NCBI RefSeq assembly: GCF_900115365.1
Contig: NZ_FOWD01000002.1
Location: 124,001-188,000 of the forward strand
Length of the DNA stretch: 64,000 nt
From: Anaerocolumna aminovalerica
GTDB lineage: Bacteria > Bacillota > Clostridia > Lachnospirales > Lachnospiraceae
Direction of reading: 5' to 3'
Under the pieces are notes generated by a model. It made no database searches, was not told the origin of the DNA, and saw only the letters and a program-made list of their open reading frames with translations. Position 1 is the stretch's first letter. Each line of letters starts with the position of its first letter. The position numbers and the translations under genes were made by a program. Positions 54,402 to 62,653 of the stretch are shown here, piece by piece.

Positions 54402-54737
54402 TTATTCCTTATCTGATTTCTCTGCTGACGCTGGTTTTTCAACTTCAACGATAGCTGCTTTTTTCATAGGAATACGGCAGTTTTTGTTATTACCAAATTC
54501 AACAATAACAACTTCATCCATAACATCAATAACTACACCGTAGAAGCCGCTTGAAGTAAGTACACTGTCGCCATCTTGAATTGTAGATAATAATGCCATA
54601 TGCTCTTTTTGCTGTTTCTTTTGGGGACGTATAGTCATAAAATAAATCAACGCACCCATAGCTATAATCCAGATTAGCATTATCCAAGGTGAACTGGCAA
54701 CTGGAGCACCCTCTGTTAAAAATAATAAATTATTCAT
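54402..54737 (-). CDS. yajC: Preprotein translocase subunit YajC
   Basis: A 111-residue single-span membrane protein. The helix at about 18-37 (WIMLIWIIAMGALIYFMTIR) is followed directly by PQKKQQKEHMALLSTIQDGD and VLTSSGFYGVVIDVMDEVVI, the family pattern. The acidic Lys/Glu tail is variable in the family. It associates with SecDF; secD and secF are not in the window. Downstream of tgt by 32 bases, the usual linkage. Confidence 0.94.
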   Translation of the reverse strand: MNNLLFLTEGAPVASSPWIMLIWIIAMGALIYFMTIRPQKKQQKEHMALLSTIQDGDSVLTSSGFYGVVIDVMDEVVIVEFGNNKNCRIPMKKAAIVEVEKPASAEKSDKE

Positions 54738-54769
54738 AAAAATAATTCCTCCTAATATTTGTGTTTATA

Positions 54770-55903
54770 TTATGCTTCACCTTCGGCAAAGCCTTCTAAC
54801 TTAGCTTTTTTATACTCTTTATATCTCTTTTCTTCGATGGCATTACGGATTTCCTCCATCATGTTATTATAAAAATACAAGTTATGCATTACAAGTAACC
54901 GTAATCCCAGCATTTCTTTTGCTTTCAGCAGATGCCTGATATAAGCTCTGCTATAATGCTTACAGGCCGGACACTGACACCCTTCTTCAATTGGTCTATC
55001 ATCTAATTCATACCTTGCATTCATTAGATTCATTTTACCATGATTAGTATATGCATGTCCATGTCTTCCATTTCTGGAAGGATATACACAGTCAAAGAAA
55101 TCTACGCCTCTATCCACTGCTTCCAGAATATTCGCAGGTGTTCCAACTCCCATTAAATAAGTTGGCTTTTCTAAAGGAAGATATGGTACTGTCTCCTCAA
55201 TAATACGGTACATTTCTTCATGGCTCTCACCTACAGCCAAACCACCAAGAGCATAACCATCCAGATCAAGGTCTGTAATCCGTTTGGCATGTTCGATTCG
55301 AATATCCTCAAAAGTTCCACCCTGATTAATACCAAATAACATCTGGTTCCTGTTAATGGTATCCTCCAAAGAATTCAGACGCTTCATCTCTTTCTTGCAA
55401 CGCTCCAGCCATCTGGTAGTTCGATCCACAGAATTCTGCATATATTCTCTGGTGGCAGGATGGGGCGGACATTCATCAAAAGCCATAGCTATGGTAGAAG
55501 CCAAATTAGATTGAATCTGCATACTTTCTTCTGGCCCCATAAAGATTTTACTTCCATCTATATGAGAATTAAAGTAAACACCTTCTTCTTTGATTTTTCT
55601 AAGGCCAGCCAAAGAAAACACTTGAAAACCACCTGAGTCCGTTAGAATAGGTTTGTCCCACACCATAAATTTATGGAGTCCCCCAAGCTTTTTAATCACT
55701 TTATCACCAGTTCTTACATGTAAATGATAGGTATTGGATAATTCCACCTGGGTTTTTAATTGTTGTAGATCTGTTGTTGAAACTGCTCCTTTAATAGCTG
55801 CTACTGTTCCAACATTCATAAATACCGGTGTCTGAATTGTGCCATGAACGGTATGGAATTCACCGCGCTTTGCATTACCGTCTCTGCATATTAATTTGTA
55901 CAT
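54770..55903 (-). CDS. tgt: Queuine tRNA-ribosyltransferase
   Basis: A 377-residue tRNA-guanine transglycosylase that swaps G34 for the queuosine precursor in GUN-anticodon tRNAs. Nucleophile region MVWDKPILTDSGGFQVFSLA, MAFDECPPHP, NQGGTFEDIR, GYALGGLAVGE, and zinc ligands CQCPACKHYSRAYIRHL are visible. The ATG at 55903 follows AGAAGG by nine bases; a TTG nine bases earlier is less likely. Confidence 0.96.
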   Translation of the reverse strand: MYKLICRDGNAKRGEFHTVHGTIQTPVFMNVGTVAAIKGAVSTTDLQQLKTQVELSNTYHLHVRTGDKVIKKLGGLHKFMVWDKPILTDSGGFQVFSLAGLRKIKEEGVYFNSHIDGSKIFMGPEESMQIQSNLASTIAMAFDECPPHPATREYMQNSVDRTTRWLERCKKEMKRLNSLEDTINRNQMLFGINQGGTFEDIRIEHAKRITDLDLDGYALGGLAVGESHEEMYRIIEETVPYLPLEKPTYLMGVGTPANILEAVDRGVDFFDCVYPSRNGRHGHAYTNHGKMNLMNARYELDDRPIEEGCQCPACKHYSRAYIRHLLKAKEMLGLRLLVMHNLYFYNNMMEEIRNAIEEKRYKEYKKAKLEGFAEGEA

Positions 55904-56222
55904 ATATCTCAACCTTCTGTTTATTAAATAATTTTTATTATATAATTTAATTTATATATTTTGATTTATATATTTTGATTATATATTTTGATTATATTTT
56001 CATTCATTATAAAAACCATATATTATAAAATTATCAATCACTAATGTTACAAGTATACCTTTATTATATTCTATTTTCAATAAGAATTTTTAAACTATTT
56101 AAAATTTCACAAAAAACCATGTTATTCTTCCATTGCTTTGTTGCAATTTCCCATTTTAGTTGGTAAAATATATAAGATGTACGGCTTAAATTATCATAAA
56201 AATTCTACGAAAGAAGATTCCT
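55904..56222. other. Spacer with AT tandem repeat and GGDEF/EAL promoter
   Basis: A 319-base spacer. TTATATATTTTGAT is repeated about three and a half times at 55951-56001. A promoter TTGCAA (56141-56146), 17-base spacer, TAAAAT (56164-56169) precedes the next gene. Confidence 0.65.
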
Positions 56223-58712
56223 ATGTCAATTAAAAATACTTTTAGAAAAACTTTAATATTGTTTTCCATAGTTCCCATTATCATTGTATCTGTTGTTGCT
56301 TATTACTTTATCACAAGAAAACTTATATCCGTAACAACAGATAATTTACAACAACTTGCTGAAACTAACAGCAATGGCTTGGATGCATTAATTGAAACAC
56401 AACGAACGGAAGTGGACCTTCTTTCTATTCAAAATGAATTATACCATTTTACTTCCCTGAGTAACACATCTTCCTTAATAAACACTTCCTTTTTTATGGA
56501 TGCTTATAAAGATGCCTATGATTTGTTGCAGCAGCGCAATAAACTAAATCCTTCCTGCGAAAGAATCACCGTCTATAATGCCGGCAAAGAAGTAGTAGCC
56601 TGCTCAAAAGAGGAATATGTAGGCCTGGATGCATCTGATAATTTAACTCTCTACTACATCGGTGCAACCGGCAGAACTGCTTATGGCGTAAGCGGTCTCA
56701 TTAAACATGTAGATAAGAATAATAAAATAGATTATTATATAGAAATTGGTTCCCCCATATTAGGAAAATCATCCGATGACCTGCCTATTATAGGTTATGT
56801 GGTGAATACCATTAGTATATCCTATTTTGATGACTTCCTTAAATCCATTGAAATGGGAGATACCGGCTTTGGCCAGATTCTTGATAAAGGCGGTAAAATA
56901 ATTTATCATCCAAATTCTGATTTAATCGGGAAAGATGTTAATTCTGAGAAACTGAGTAACATTATCAACAATTACTATTCCGGTACTATATCAAAAAGTG
57001 GAGCTTTCAATTTATATCATAATGGCTCTGAAAAGGGGTACGGTTATAGCGTAATACCAAAACTAAACTGGGTTCTTGTTGTACAGCAGGATGTTTCCGA
57101 AATGATCGATCTGGCGAACATTATTATATATGTACTTGCTTTGACTATGATTGTTTTAATGATTGTAGTAATTGCCGTAAGTTCCTCTATATCCAAAGCA
57201 TTTACTGACCCTATAATTGAATTAAAAGACGTTATGATGGCAGCTGCAGAAGGAAACCTTGAGATTCAGTCTAATATAAGATTGAAAAATGAATTAGGGG
57301 AGCTATCCAGAATATTCAATAAAATGATTCATATTATCAGAGGTAATTATAATGATTTATCTGCAATGCACGAAGAATTACTCACCAATGAGGAAGAACT
57401 TAGAGTTAATTATGAGCATATTGAATACTTGGCATACCATGATGTGCTGACTAAACTTCCTAATAAGATGTCATTTATAGAAAAAGTGAGTAAAATTCTG
57501 GATGCCTCTGCGGAAACGGAACAAATTCATGCCATTTATTTTGTGGATTTGGATAATTTTAAAACTATTAACGATACCCTTGGCCATGATTATGGCGACC
57601 AGTTATTGGAGCAAACCGCAGAACAGCTGATTAATTTAGCAGGCCCAAATGATATTGTAGCAAGGGCAGGTGGAGATGAATTCCTGCTTTTCCGCAAAAA
57701 TTTGCAATCCAGAGAAGATGCCGGGGATTTTGCTGCAAAGGTTATCAGTTCTTTTAAAGACCCCTTTAATTTAAATGGGGAAATTGCTCATATTTCTATG
57801 AGTATGGGTATAGCTTTATACCCCAATAACGGCGTTCATATTAATGCATTAATTAAAAATGCAGATATTGCAATGTATAGGTCTAAAGATACCGGAAAGA
57901 ACAAATTCACCATGTTCTGCCGTAACATGGAAGAAGAATTAAGCCGTAATGCACAGATTCTTGAAATTTTACGAAGCGCCATCAGCAGTAAGGAAGTTTA
58001 TGTAAAATATCAGCCTCAGTATAATATTAGTACCAATACAATAACCGGTTTTGAAGCATTAATGCGAATTAACAATTCTAAATTAGGCAATATTTCACCC
58101 GCTGAATTTATACCGATTGCGGAAGAAAGCGGATTAATCATCGGTTTAGGAGAATGGATCTTAAGAGAAGCCTGCACCTTTAATAAGAGTTTATTAGATC
58201 AGGGCTTTACCCCTTGTATTGTTTCAGTAAATATATCAACTGTTCAAATTAATCATCCGGATTTTGTGAGTATGGTAGACAGTGTACTGAAAGAAACCAA
58301 TTTACCTCCTCAATATTTGGAACTTGAAATAACAGAAAGCACTTTAGTTTCTTCTTTAATCGATGCCACTATTTTATTAAGTAATCTGCAGAATTTGGGT
58401 GTTCATGTATCTTTAGATGATTTCGGAACAGGATATTCCTCCCTGAATTATCTTACAACCATACCAATTAATACATTAAAGATAGATAAGTCTTTCGTAG
58501 ATAATATAAGTAAGAATGATAAGGATGCCTGTATAGCGGATGCAATTATTCAGCTTGCACATAGTATACAGGTAGATGTAATTGCTGAAGGTGTTGAACA
58601 CGAAGAACAGTTAATTGTCTTAAAGAAAAAGAATTGTGACATTGTGCAGGGCTACATATTCAGTAAACCTTTATTACCATCTGCTCTCATAAACTTATTA
58701 AAGAATACATAG
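56223..58712 (+). CDS. Cyclic di-GMP signalling protein: dCache sensor, HAMP, GGDEF, EAL
   Basis: An 829-residue membrane protein. Helix 1 at about 10-30 (TLILFSIVPIIIVSVVAYYF), extracellular dCache sensor (MGDTGFGQILDKGGKIIYHP), helix 2 near 300 (IIIYVLALTMIVLMIVVIAV), HAMP, then GGDEF with intact ARAGGDEFLLF, and EAL with FEALMRI, VSVNISTVQI, LELEITESTL, LDDFGTGYSSLNYL, LKIDKSF and AEGVEHEEQL. Both catalytic motifs look intact, so it could make and degrade c-di-GMP. The frameshift-free ATG follows AAAGAAG. Confidence 0.94.
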   Translation: MSIKNTFRKTLILFSIVPIIIVSVVAYYFITRKLISVTTDNLQQLAETNSNGLDALIETQRTEVDLLSIQNELYHFTSLSNTSSLINTSFFMDAYKDAYDLLQQRNKLNPSCERITVYNAGKEVVACSKEEYVGLDASDNLTLYYIGATGRTAYGVSGLIKHVDKNNKIDYYIEIGSPILGKSSDDLPIIGYVVNTISISYFDDFLKSIEMGDTGFGQILDKGGKIIYHPNSDLIGKDVNSEKLSNIINNYYSGTISKSGAFNLYHNGSEKGYGYSVIPKLNWVLVVQQDVSEMIDLANIIIYVLALTMIVLMIVVIAVSSSISKAFTDPIIELKDVMMAAAEGNLEIQSNIRLKNELGELSRIFNKMIHIIRGNYNDLSAMHEELLTNEEELRVNYEHIEYLAYHDVLTKLPNKMSFIEKVSKILDASAETEQIHAIYFVDLDNFKTINDTLGHDYGDQLLEQTAEQLINLAGPNDIVARAGGDEFLLFRKNLQSREDAGDFAAKVISSFKDPFNLNGEIAHISMSMGIALYPNNGVHINALIKNADIAMYRSKDTGKNKFTMFCRNMEEELSRNAQILEILRSAISSKEVYVKYQPQYNISTNTITGFEALMRINNSKLGNISPAEFIPIAEESGLIIGLGEWILREACTFNKSLLDQGFTPCIVSVNISTVQINHPDFVSMVDSVLKETNLPPQYLELEITESTLVSSLIDATILLSNLQNLGVHVSLDDFGTGYSSLNYLTTIPINTLKIDKSFVDNISKNDKDACIADAIIQLAHSIQVDVIAEGVEHEEQLIVLKKKNCDIVQGYIFSKPLLPSALINLLKNT

Positions 58713-58798
58713 ATACTAAGGTATCCTATGATAAAAGGAGAGGTATTCCTGAAACTCTTAAAGAAGCAAATATGTCAGATATGTAATATTATTCATTA

Positions 58799-58893
58799 GG
58801 GGTTATAGCAACTTGATACTGTATATGGATTGTAATATCATTATGAACTCTATTCTGTATATCTAATTCTGTTTTGCTACAGCCCCTTTTTTT
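58799..58893 (+). terminator. Terminator of the GGDEF/EAL gene
   Basis: GGGGTTATAGCAA (58799-58811) pairs with TTGCTACAGCCCC (58874-58886) with one mismatch and a wobble, followed by TTTTTTT; the loop is about 62 bases. Confidence 0.65.
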
Positions 58894-58946
58894 CAAATTA
58901 TTTTTATTGATGAATAATTAATACTAAAAAGTTTTAATTATTTTTC

Positions 58947-58975
58947 TTGACAATTCATACAATTCATTGTAATAT
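58947..58975 (+). promoter_or_regulatory. Sigma-A promoter of the tRNA gene
   Basis: TTGACA (58947-58952), 17-base spacer, TAATAT (58970-58975), 20 bases before the tRNA. Confidence 0.8.
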
Positions 58976-58995
58976 ATAAAGGCAGTTGAAATTCT

Positions 58996-59066
58996 AGGGG
59001 ATTGGTCAAATGGTATGACAAGGGTCTCCAAAACCTTTAGTGGGAGTTCGATTCTCTCATCCCCTG
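58996..59066 (+). tRNA. trnW: tRNA-Trp (anticodon CCA)
   Basis: The acceptor stem AGGGGAT/ATCCCCT is perfect, followed by discriminator G. The anticodon arm AGGGT-CTCCAAA-ACCTT gives CCA. The T arm is GGGAG-TTCGATT-CTCTC. The D stem has only three pairs (GTC/GAC), and the anticodon and T stems contain G-U pairs. CCA is not encoded. A promoter and terminator flank it. Confidence 0.85.
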
Positions 59067-59069
59067 TTT

Positions 59070-59098
59070 AACACTATCCAATTGGATAGTGTTTTTTT
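59070..59098 (+). terminator. Terminator of tRNA-Trp
   Basis: ACACTATCCA pairs directly with TTGGATAGTGT, then seven T. In the other direction it can serve the convergent rubrerythrin gene. Confidence 0.85.
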
Positions 59099-59099
59099 A

Positions 59100-59639
59100 T
59101 TAGGTATTTGGAACGAATACCTGATAATACCCTTGAGGATATCCGCAAATTGGACATATTTCCGGAGCACATAACCCTCCCATAATATTACCGCAGTTGG
59201 TACAAATCCATAGGGTTTCTTCCGGTTTACAAAATACTTGATTCTGTTCAATTAAAGTTGCAAAATACCGGAATGTCACTTCCATATTTATTTCAATATT
59301 CGCAATTCCGTCAAATAAGGCTGCAATTAGGTCATAACCTTCTTCTCTGGCTGTCTGGGCATACTCCCGATACACATTACTACCTTCATTTTCTTCCGAA
59401 GTTGAGGATTCTAACAAATTGGTTAATGTATCCGGCAGTTGAAAATTATTCATTAACCTTAAAAAAATAACAGCATGTTCCCGTTCATGATGGGTTGCAA
59501 TGTCAAATATATTTCCAATTTGTATATATTCTTCTAACCTGGCTTGCTGAGCATATATTGCATACTTCGTACTGGAAATTGCTTCTCTATCAAAAGCACT
59601 TTGTAAATTTGTATATGTCCTGCTTTGCTGAAAATCCAT
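59100..59639 (-). CDS. Rubrerythrin
   Basis: A 179-residue diiron protein with a C-terminal rubredoxin domain. Helix 1 FDREAISSTKYAIYAQQARL and helix 2 ATHHEREHAVIFLRLM carry Glu ligands and an ExxH; helix 3 is REYAQTAREEGYDLIAALFD, and helix 4 reads IANIEINMEVTFRYFATL. The rubredoxin part has CTNCGNIMGG and APEICPICGYPQGYYQ. It should reduce hydrogen peroxide. Helix 4 lacks the common HHE pattern (EINME instead), so one iron ligand may differ. The ATG is 12 bases from AAAGGAG, longer than usual. Confidence 0.9.
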   Translation of the reverse strand: MDFQQSRTYTNLQSAFDREAISSTKYAIYAQQARLEEYIQIGNIFDIATHHEREHAVIFLRLMNNFQLPDTLTNLLESSTSEENEGSNVYREYAQTAREEGYDLIAALFDGIANIEINMEVTFRYFATLIEQNQVFCKPEETLWICTNCGNIMGGLCAPEICPICGYPQGYYQVFVPNT

Positions 59640-59660
59640 AATATAACCATACTCCTTTCA

Positions 59661-59695
59661 AAGTCTGGAGACTTTGTGCCAGCACAATTCTCCGG
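59661..59695 (-). repeat. Leader element, partial copy 3 (before rubrerythrin)
   Basis: On the reverse strand CCGGAGAATTGTGCTGGCAC then AAAGTCTCC, similar to the TTTTGTGCTGGTACACAAAG part of copy 1; it ends 21 bases before the rubrerythrin ATG. The similarity is short, so it is a weaker case. Confidence 0.3.
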
Positions 59696-59870
59696 TTGAA
59701 AGAATAATATTCTTTCAACCTTTCTCCTCAAATCTATATACCTTTTATTTGTTATATCTTATGATTTTCATTTATTTTTTATGTTATAGTATTCCATAGG
59801 CCCATTTTAATTATTATTTGTGATACATGATTTGTTCTATTTTGGTTAAACTATCACTGAGGTGATAATT

Positions 59871-60032
59871 ATGTCATATGTTGCTCCTGCTTTAAGGGAA
59901 AAATTCGAGACCCTTTCAATAGATTTACAGGATGCTATCTTAGAAAGAAATGTTCAGTTATATACCATTCATGACTTAATTCATGTCTTGGAAGAAATTG
60001 TGGCCGAGGAAGAAACCCAGCCTCAGACATAA
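59871..60032 (+). CDS. Small conserved-looking protein, 53 residues
   Basis: TGAGGTG lies seven bases before an ATG opening MSYVAPALREKFETLSIDLQ, then DAILERNVQLYTIHDLIHVL, EEIVAEEETQPQT. I recall very similar short proteins in Lachnospiraceae, sometimes mislabelled as a chaperonin, with no known function. It is amphipathic and helical, without membrane segment or cysteines. A long inverted repeat follows right after the stop. Confidence 0.7.
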   Translation: MSYVAPALREKFETLSIDLQDAILERNVQLYTIHDLIHVLEEIVAEEETQPQT

Positions 60033-60040
60033 AACAAGAA

Positions 60041-60108
60041 AATAAGCTGTCATTGGGAGGGTAAATTTAGTATAACTGCTGAATTTACCCTCCCAATGAC
60101 AGCTTATT
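60041..60108. repeat. MITE-like perfect inverted repeat, type 2
   Basis: A perfect 27-bp inverted repeat at 60041-60067 and 60082-60108 around a 14-base loop. Its outer end AATAAGCTGTCATT matches the end of the repeat at 52668-52781 (AATAAACTGTCATT). Flanking A- and T-rich runs also let it act as a terminator for the small protein gene. Confidence 0.75.
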
Positions 60109-60125
60109 GTTTTCCTGCATAGGTT

Positions 60126-60473
60126 TTACTTATTAACTGCCCTATTATATTTTAATTTGCATTTGATAACATCAATTATTTCTCTCTGATTTGCTATTTC
60201 ATGCTCAATGTCTCTGGATACCTGATTAGAAATATTAGCAGCTTCTAATATAGGTTTCATTATTTCTTTTCCTTCATTGGATTGCAGAACTTCCAAAGAA
60301 TGAAAACCTTCCTTTATTATATTTAGTAACATATCCGAACTGTTTATTGCATCATAGGCTTTCATTTCTATGATAAGCTGGCTGGCCTCTAATTCTTCCA
60401 GTATTGATTTTAAGCTATGAAAATATTCTTTAGAACCTTCCTTTATTGTTTCTTTATGTAATGGTACCCCCAC
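60126..60473 (-). CDS. Uncharacterised helical protein
   Basis: A 115-residue soluble protein that is probably all helical with coiled-coil character (KEYFHSLKSILEELEASQLI, LLNIIKEGFHSLEVLQSNEG, SRDIEHEIANQREIIDVIKC). I do not recognise the family. It starts at GTG 60473, with GGAGG seven bases upstream. It is 29 bases downstream of radA on the same strand and so may be co-transcribed. Confidence 0.6.
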   Translation of the reverse strand: MGVPLHKETIKEGSKEYFHSLKSILEELEASQLIIEMKAYDAINSSDMLLNIIKEGFHSLEVLQSNEGKEIMKPILEAANISNQVSRDIEHEIANQREIIDVIKCKLKYNRAVNK

Positions 60474-60502
60474 AACTTTTCCTCCCTTGGTAATATAGAT
60501 AT

Positions 60503-61855
60503 CTATTTTAACAGGCTTAAAATCTCCCGAATGTTTCTAATACCGATTAATTTGATCTTAGGATTTTTTATAGTTTCTTTATTCACCTGAGGTAGTATAC
60601 AAGTTTCATACCCCAGCTTCGCCGCTTCTATAACCCTCTGTTCCGGCATATTTACCGCTCTTACCTCACCTGTTAAGCCTACCTCTCCAAAACATAATGT
60701 TTTGCTGTCTAACTCTTTATTTTTGTAGCTGGACAGTATGGCCAGTACAATGGCCAAATCAAGGGCAGGTTCATATATTCTCATACCACCGGCAACATTG
60801 ATATATGCATCCATACCGGACATATGAACACCTAGCCGTTTTTCTATTACTGCCATTAAAAGATTTACTCTATTGTAGTCCGTTCCTGCTGCAGTTCTTT
60901 TTGGCATATTAAAATTTGTCTGGCAGATAAGAGCTTGGACTTCCACTAAGATGGTCCTTGTGCCTTCTAAAGATGCTGCTACCACAGATCCCGGTTCTCC
61001 CTCCGGTTTTCCTTGCAGCATATATTCGGAAGGGTTACTGACTTCTGCCAATCCCTCATTCCTCATTTCAAATACACCAATTTCATTGGTGGAGCCAAAA
61101 CGATTCTTTACTGCCCGGAGGATACGGTAAGAAGCAGAATTATCCCCTTCGAAATATAATACTGTATCTACCATATGTTCCAGTACTCTGGGGCCGGCAA
61201 CTACACCTTCTTTGGTAACATGTCCAACGATAAAGATGGATATACCTAAACCTTTTCCGATTCTCATTAAGGTTCCTGTTGTCTCTCTTACCTGACTTAC
61301 GCTGCCGGGAGCTGCACCTATATCTTCTTTAAACATAGTTTGAATGGAGTCTATGATTACAATTTCGGGTGACAGTTTCTGAATGGTATCTTCGATTCGG
61401 TCTAAATTGGTTTCACTAAGTAAAAGCAATTCACCTTCAAATTTACCTAATCTTTCTGCACGCATTTTTATTTGCTTTAAGGATTCTTCACCGGAAATAT
61501 ATAATAATTTATGTCCTTTGGCTGATAATTCACGGCACATCTGTAAGAGTAAAGTAGATTTACCGATACCCGGATCCCCTCCAACCAATACTAAAGAGCC
61601 AATTACAATCCCGCCTCCCAGCACTCTGTCGAATTCTCCGATTCCGGTGTTTATTCTTTCCTCTTGTGTTGTTGTAACCTTTGATAATAATTGGGGTTCC
61701 GTATACTTCATACCAGCATTGGAATATGTTATTTTTTTCACTATCGGTTCTTCTATAAATGTATCCCACTGTTTGCACCCTGGGCATTGTCCCATCCATT
61801 TGGAGGATTCATAGCCGCATTCTTTACAGTAGAATACTGTCTTACTTTTTGCCAT
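60503..61855 (-). CDS. radA: DNA repair protein RadA
   Basis: A 450-residue branch-migration helicase. N-terminal C4 zinc motif CKECGYESSKWMGQCPGCKQ, Walker A GGDPGIGKSTLLLQM near residue 82, IIDSIQTM, the RadA-specific KNRFG, and the C-terminal Lon-like domain (NVAGGMRIYEPALDLAIVLA, FGEVGLTGEVRAV). Complete. Encoded downstream of clpC, as in many Firmicutes. Confidence 0.97.
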   Translation of the reverse strand: MAKSKTVFYCKECGYESSKWMGQCPGCKQWDTFIEEPIVKKITYSNAGMKYTEPQLLSKVTTTQEERINTGIGEFDRVLGGGIVIGSLVLVGGDPGIGKSTLLLQMCRELSAKGHKLLYISGEESLKQIKMRAERLGKFEGELLLLSETNLDRIEDTIQKLSPEIVIIDSIQTMFKEDIGAAPGSVSQVRETTGTLMRIGKGLGISIFIVGHVTKEGVVAGPRVLEHMVDTVLYFEGDNSASYRILRAVKNRFGSTNEIGVFEMRNEGLAEVSNPSEYMLQGKPEGEPGSVVAASLEGTRTILVEVQALICQTNFNMPKRTAAGTDYNRVNLLMAVIEKRLGVHMSGMDAYINVAGGMRIYEPALDLAIVLAILSSYKNKELDSKTLCFGEVGLTGEVRAVNMPEQRVIEAAKLGYETCILPQVNKETIKNPKIKLIGIRNIREILSLLK

Positions 61856-62004
61856 AGTTATCTCCTGTTTCTTAGGTTATGTATGAAAAATGCTTACACT
61901 ATGAATGGATAGTATGGAGCAAGTCTTCAAACATCCTGGTTTCCTTGGGTTTTACAAAATAATTCCATTGTTATTAATATATATCTAAAAGGCGTATTGT
62001 GTCA

Positions 62005-62049
62005 ATAAAAAAAGAACTGTTCAGGGCAAATACAGCCCCAAACAGTTCC
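62005..62049 (-). terminator. Terminator of the 137-residue protein gene
   Basis: On the reverse strand GGAACTGTTTGGGGC pairs with GCCCTGAACAGTTC (one mismatch and a bulge), followed by TTTTTTT. Confidence 0.8.
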
Positions 62050-62069
62050 AAATTCCTATACAGGATATT

Positions 62070-62483
62070 TTAAAGTTTTACTACCCTTACTTCTGAACCT
62101 TTATTTGCGCCTAATTCCACACTAAGCACCAATTTACCGCCTAGATTCGTTTTCATCTTTCCTATATTGGTGTCATCAATATACACTTTATACTCTTTCT
62201 CTGCTTCCAGCTCTAAAGTTATTTGTGTATCCTCAAAACCTTCTACAGCGAAACTAACTTCTCTATCAGTTATACTTAAGTTCTTTACTGCTGTTCCCGG
62301 AACGGACTCATAAACGAACAGACCATTCTTTTCAAGCTTAGTAATTTCCTTAAATGTTTTAACTTTGTAAAGATCTCCTGCATGTTCAAAATCAGATACT
62401 TTTGATTTTTCCTCAAGGGTGTAATTGCCAAAACTTATTGTCCCATTACCTTCTTTGCGAATTAATTCTTCGATAACTGCCAT
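62070..62483 (-). CDS. Conserved Lachnospiraceae-type protein of unknown function
   Basis: A 137-residue soluble beta-rich protein (MAVIEELIRKEGNGTISFGN, KSKVSDFEHAGDLYKVKTFK, LFVYESVPGTAVKNLSITD, YKVYIDDTNIGKMKTNLGGK). Similar short proteins occur in many Lachnospiraceae and are often labelled endosialidase, a label nothing here supports: no catalytic site or signal peptide is visible. GGAGGG precedes the ATG. It has its own terminator. Confidence 0.7.
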   Translation of the reverse strand: MAVIEELIRKEGNGTISFGNYTLEEKSKVSDFEHAGDLYKVKTFKEITKLEKNGLFVYESVPGTAVKNLSITDREVSFAVEGFEDTQITLELEAEKEYKVYIDDTNIGKMKTNLGGKLVLSVELGANKGSEVRVVKL

Positions 62484-62653
62484 CCTTAAACCCTCCTAGT
62501 TTCATTAAATACTTATTAAGTCCTCACACTTTTGAATGGAACATTTCTCATTAAGTTCGTTGAACCAGTTCTATAAACAGGCTTGTAGAACAGTTTCTAA
62601 GAACCTAATCATATTATACAATATTTTGCTGACATTATCTATAAAGAAATAAA

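Noticed and set aside
55951-56001. Replication origin iterons
   Set aside because: The repeats are pure AT tandem units with no DnaA boxes and no replication gene beside them.
56223-58712. Degenerate GGDEF or EAL domain
   Set aside because: GGDEF, EAL, DDFGTGYSS and the distal Glu are all intact.
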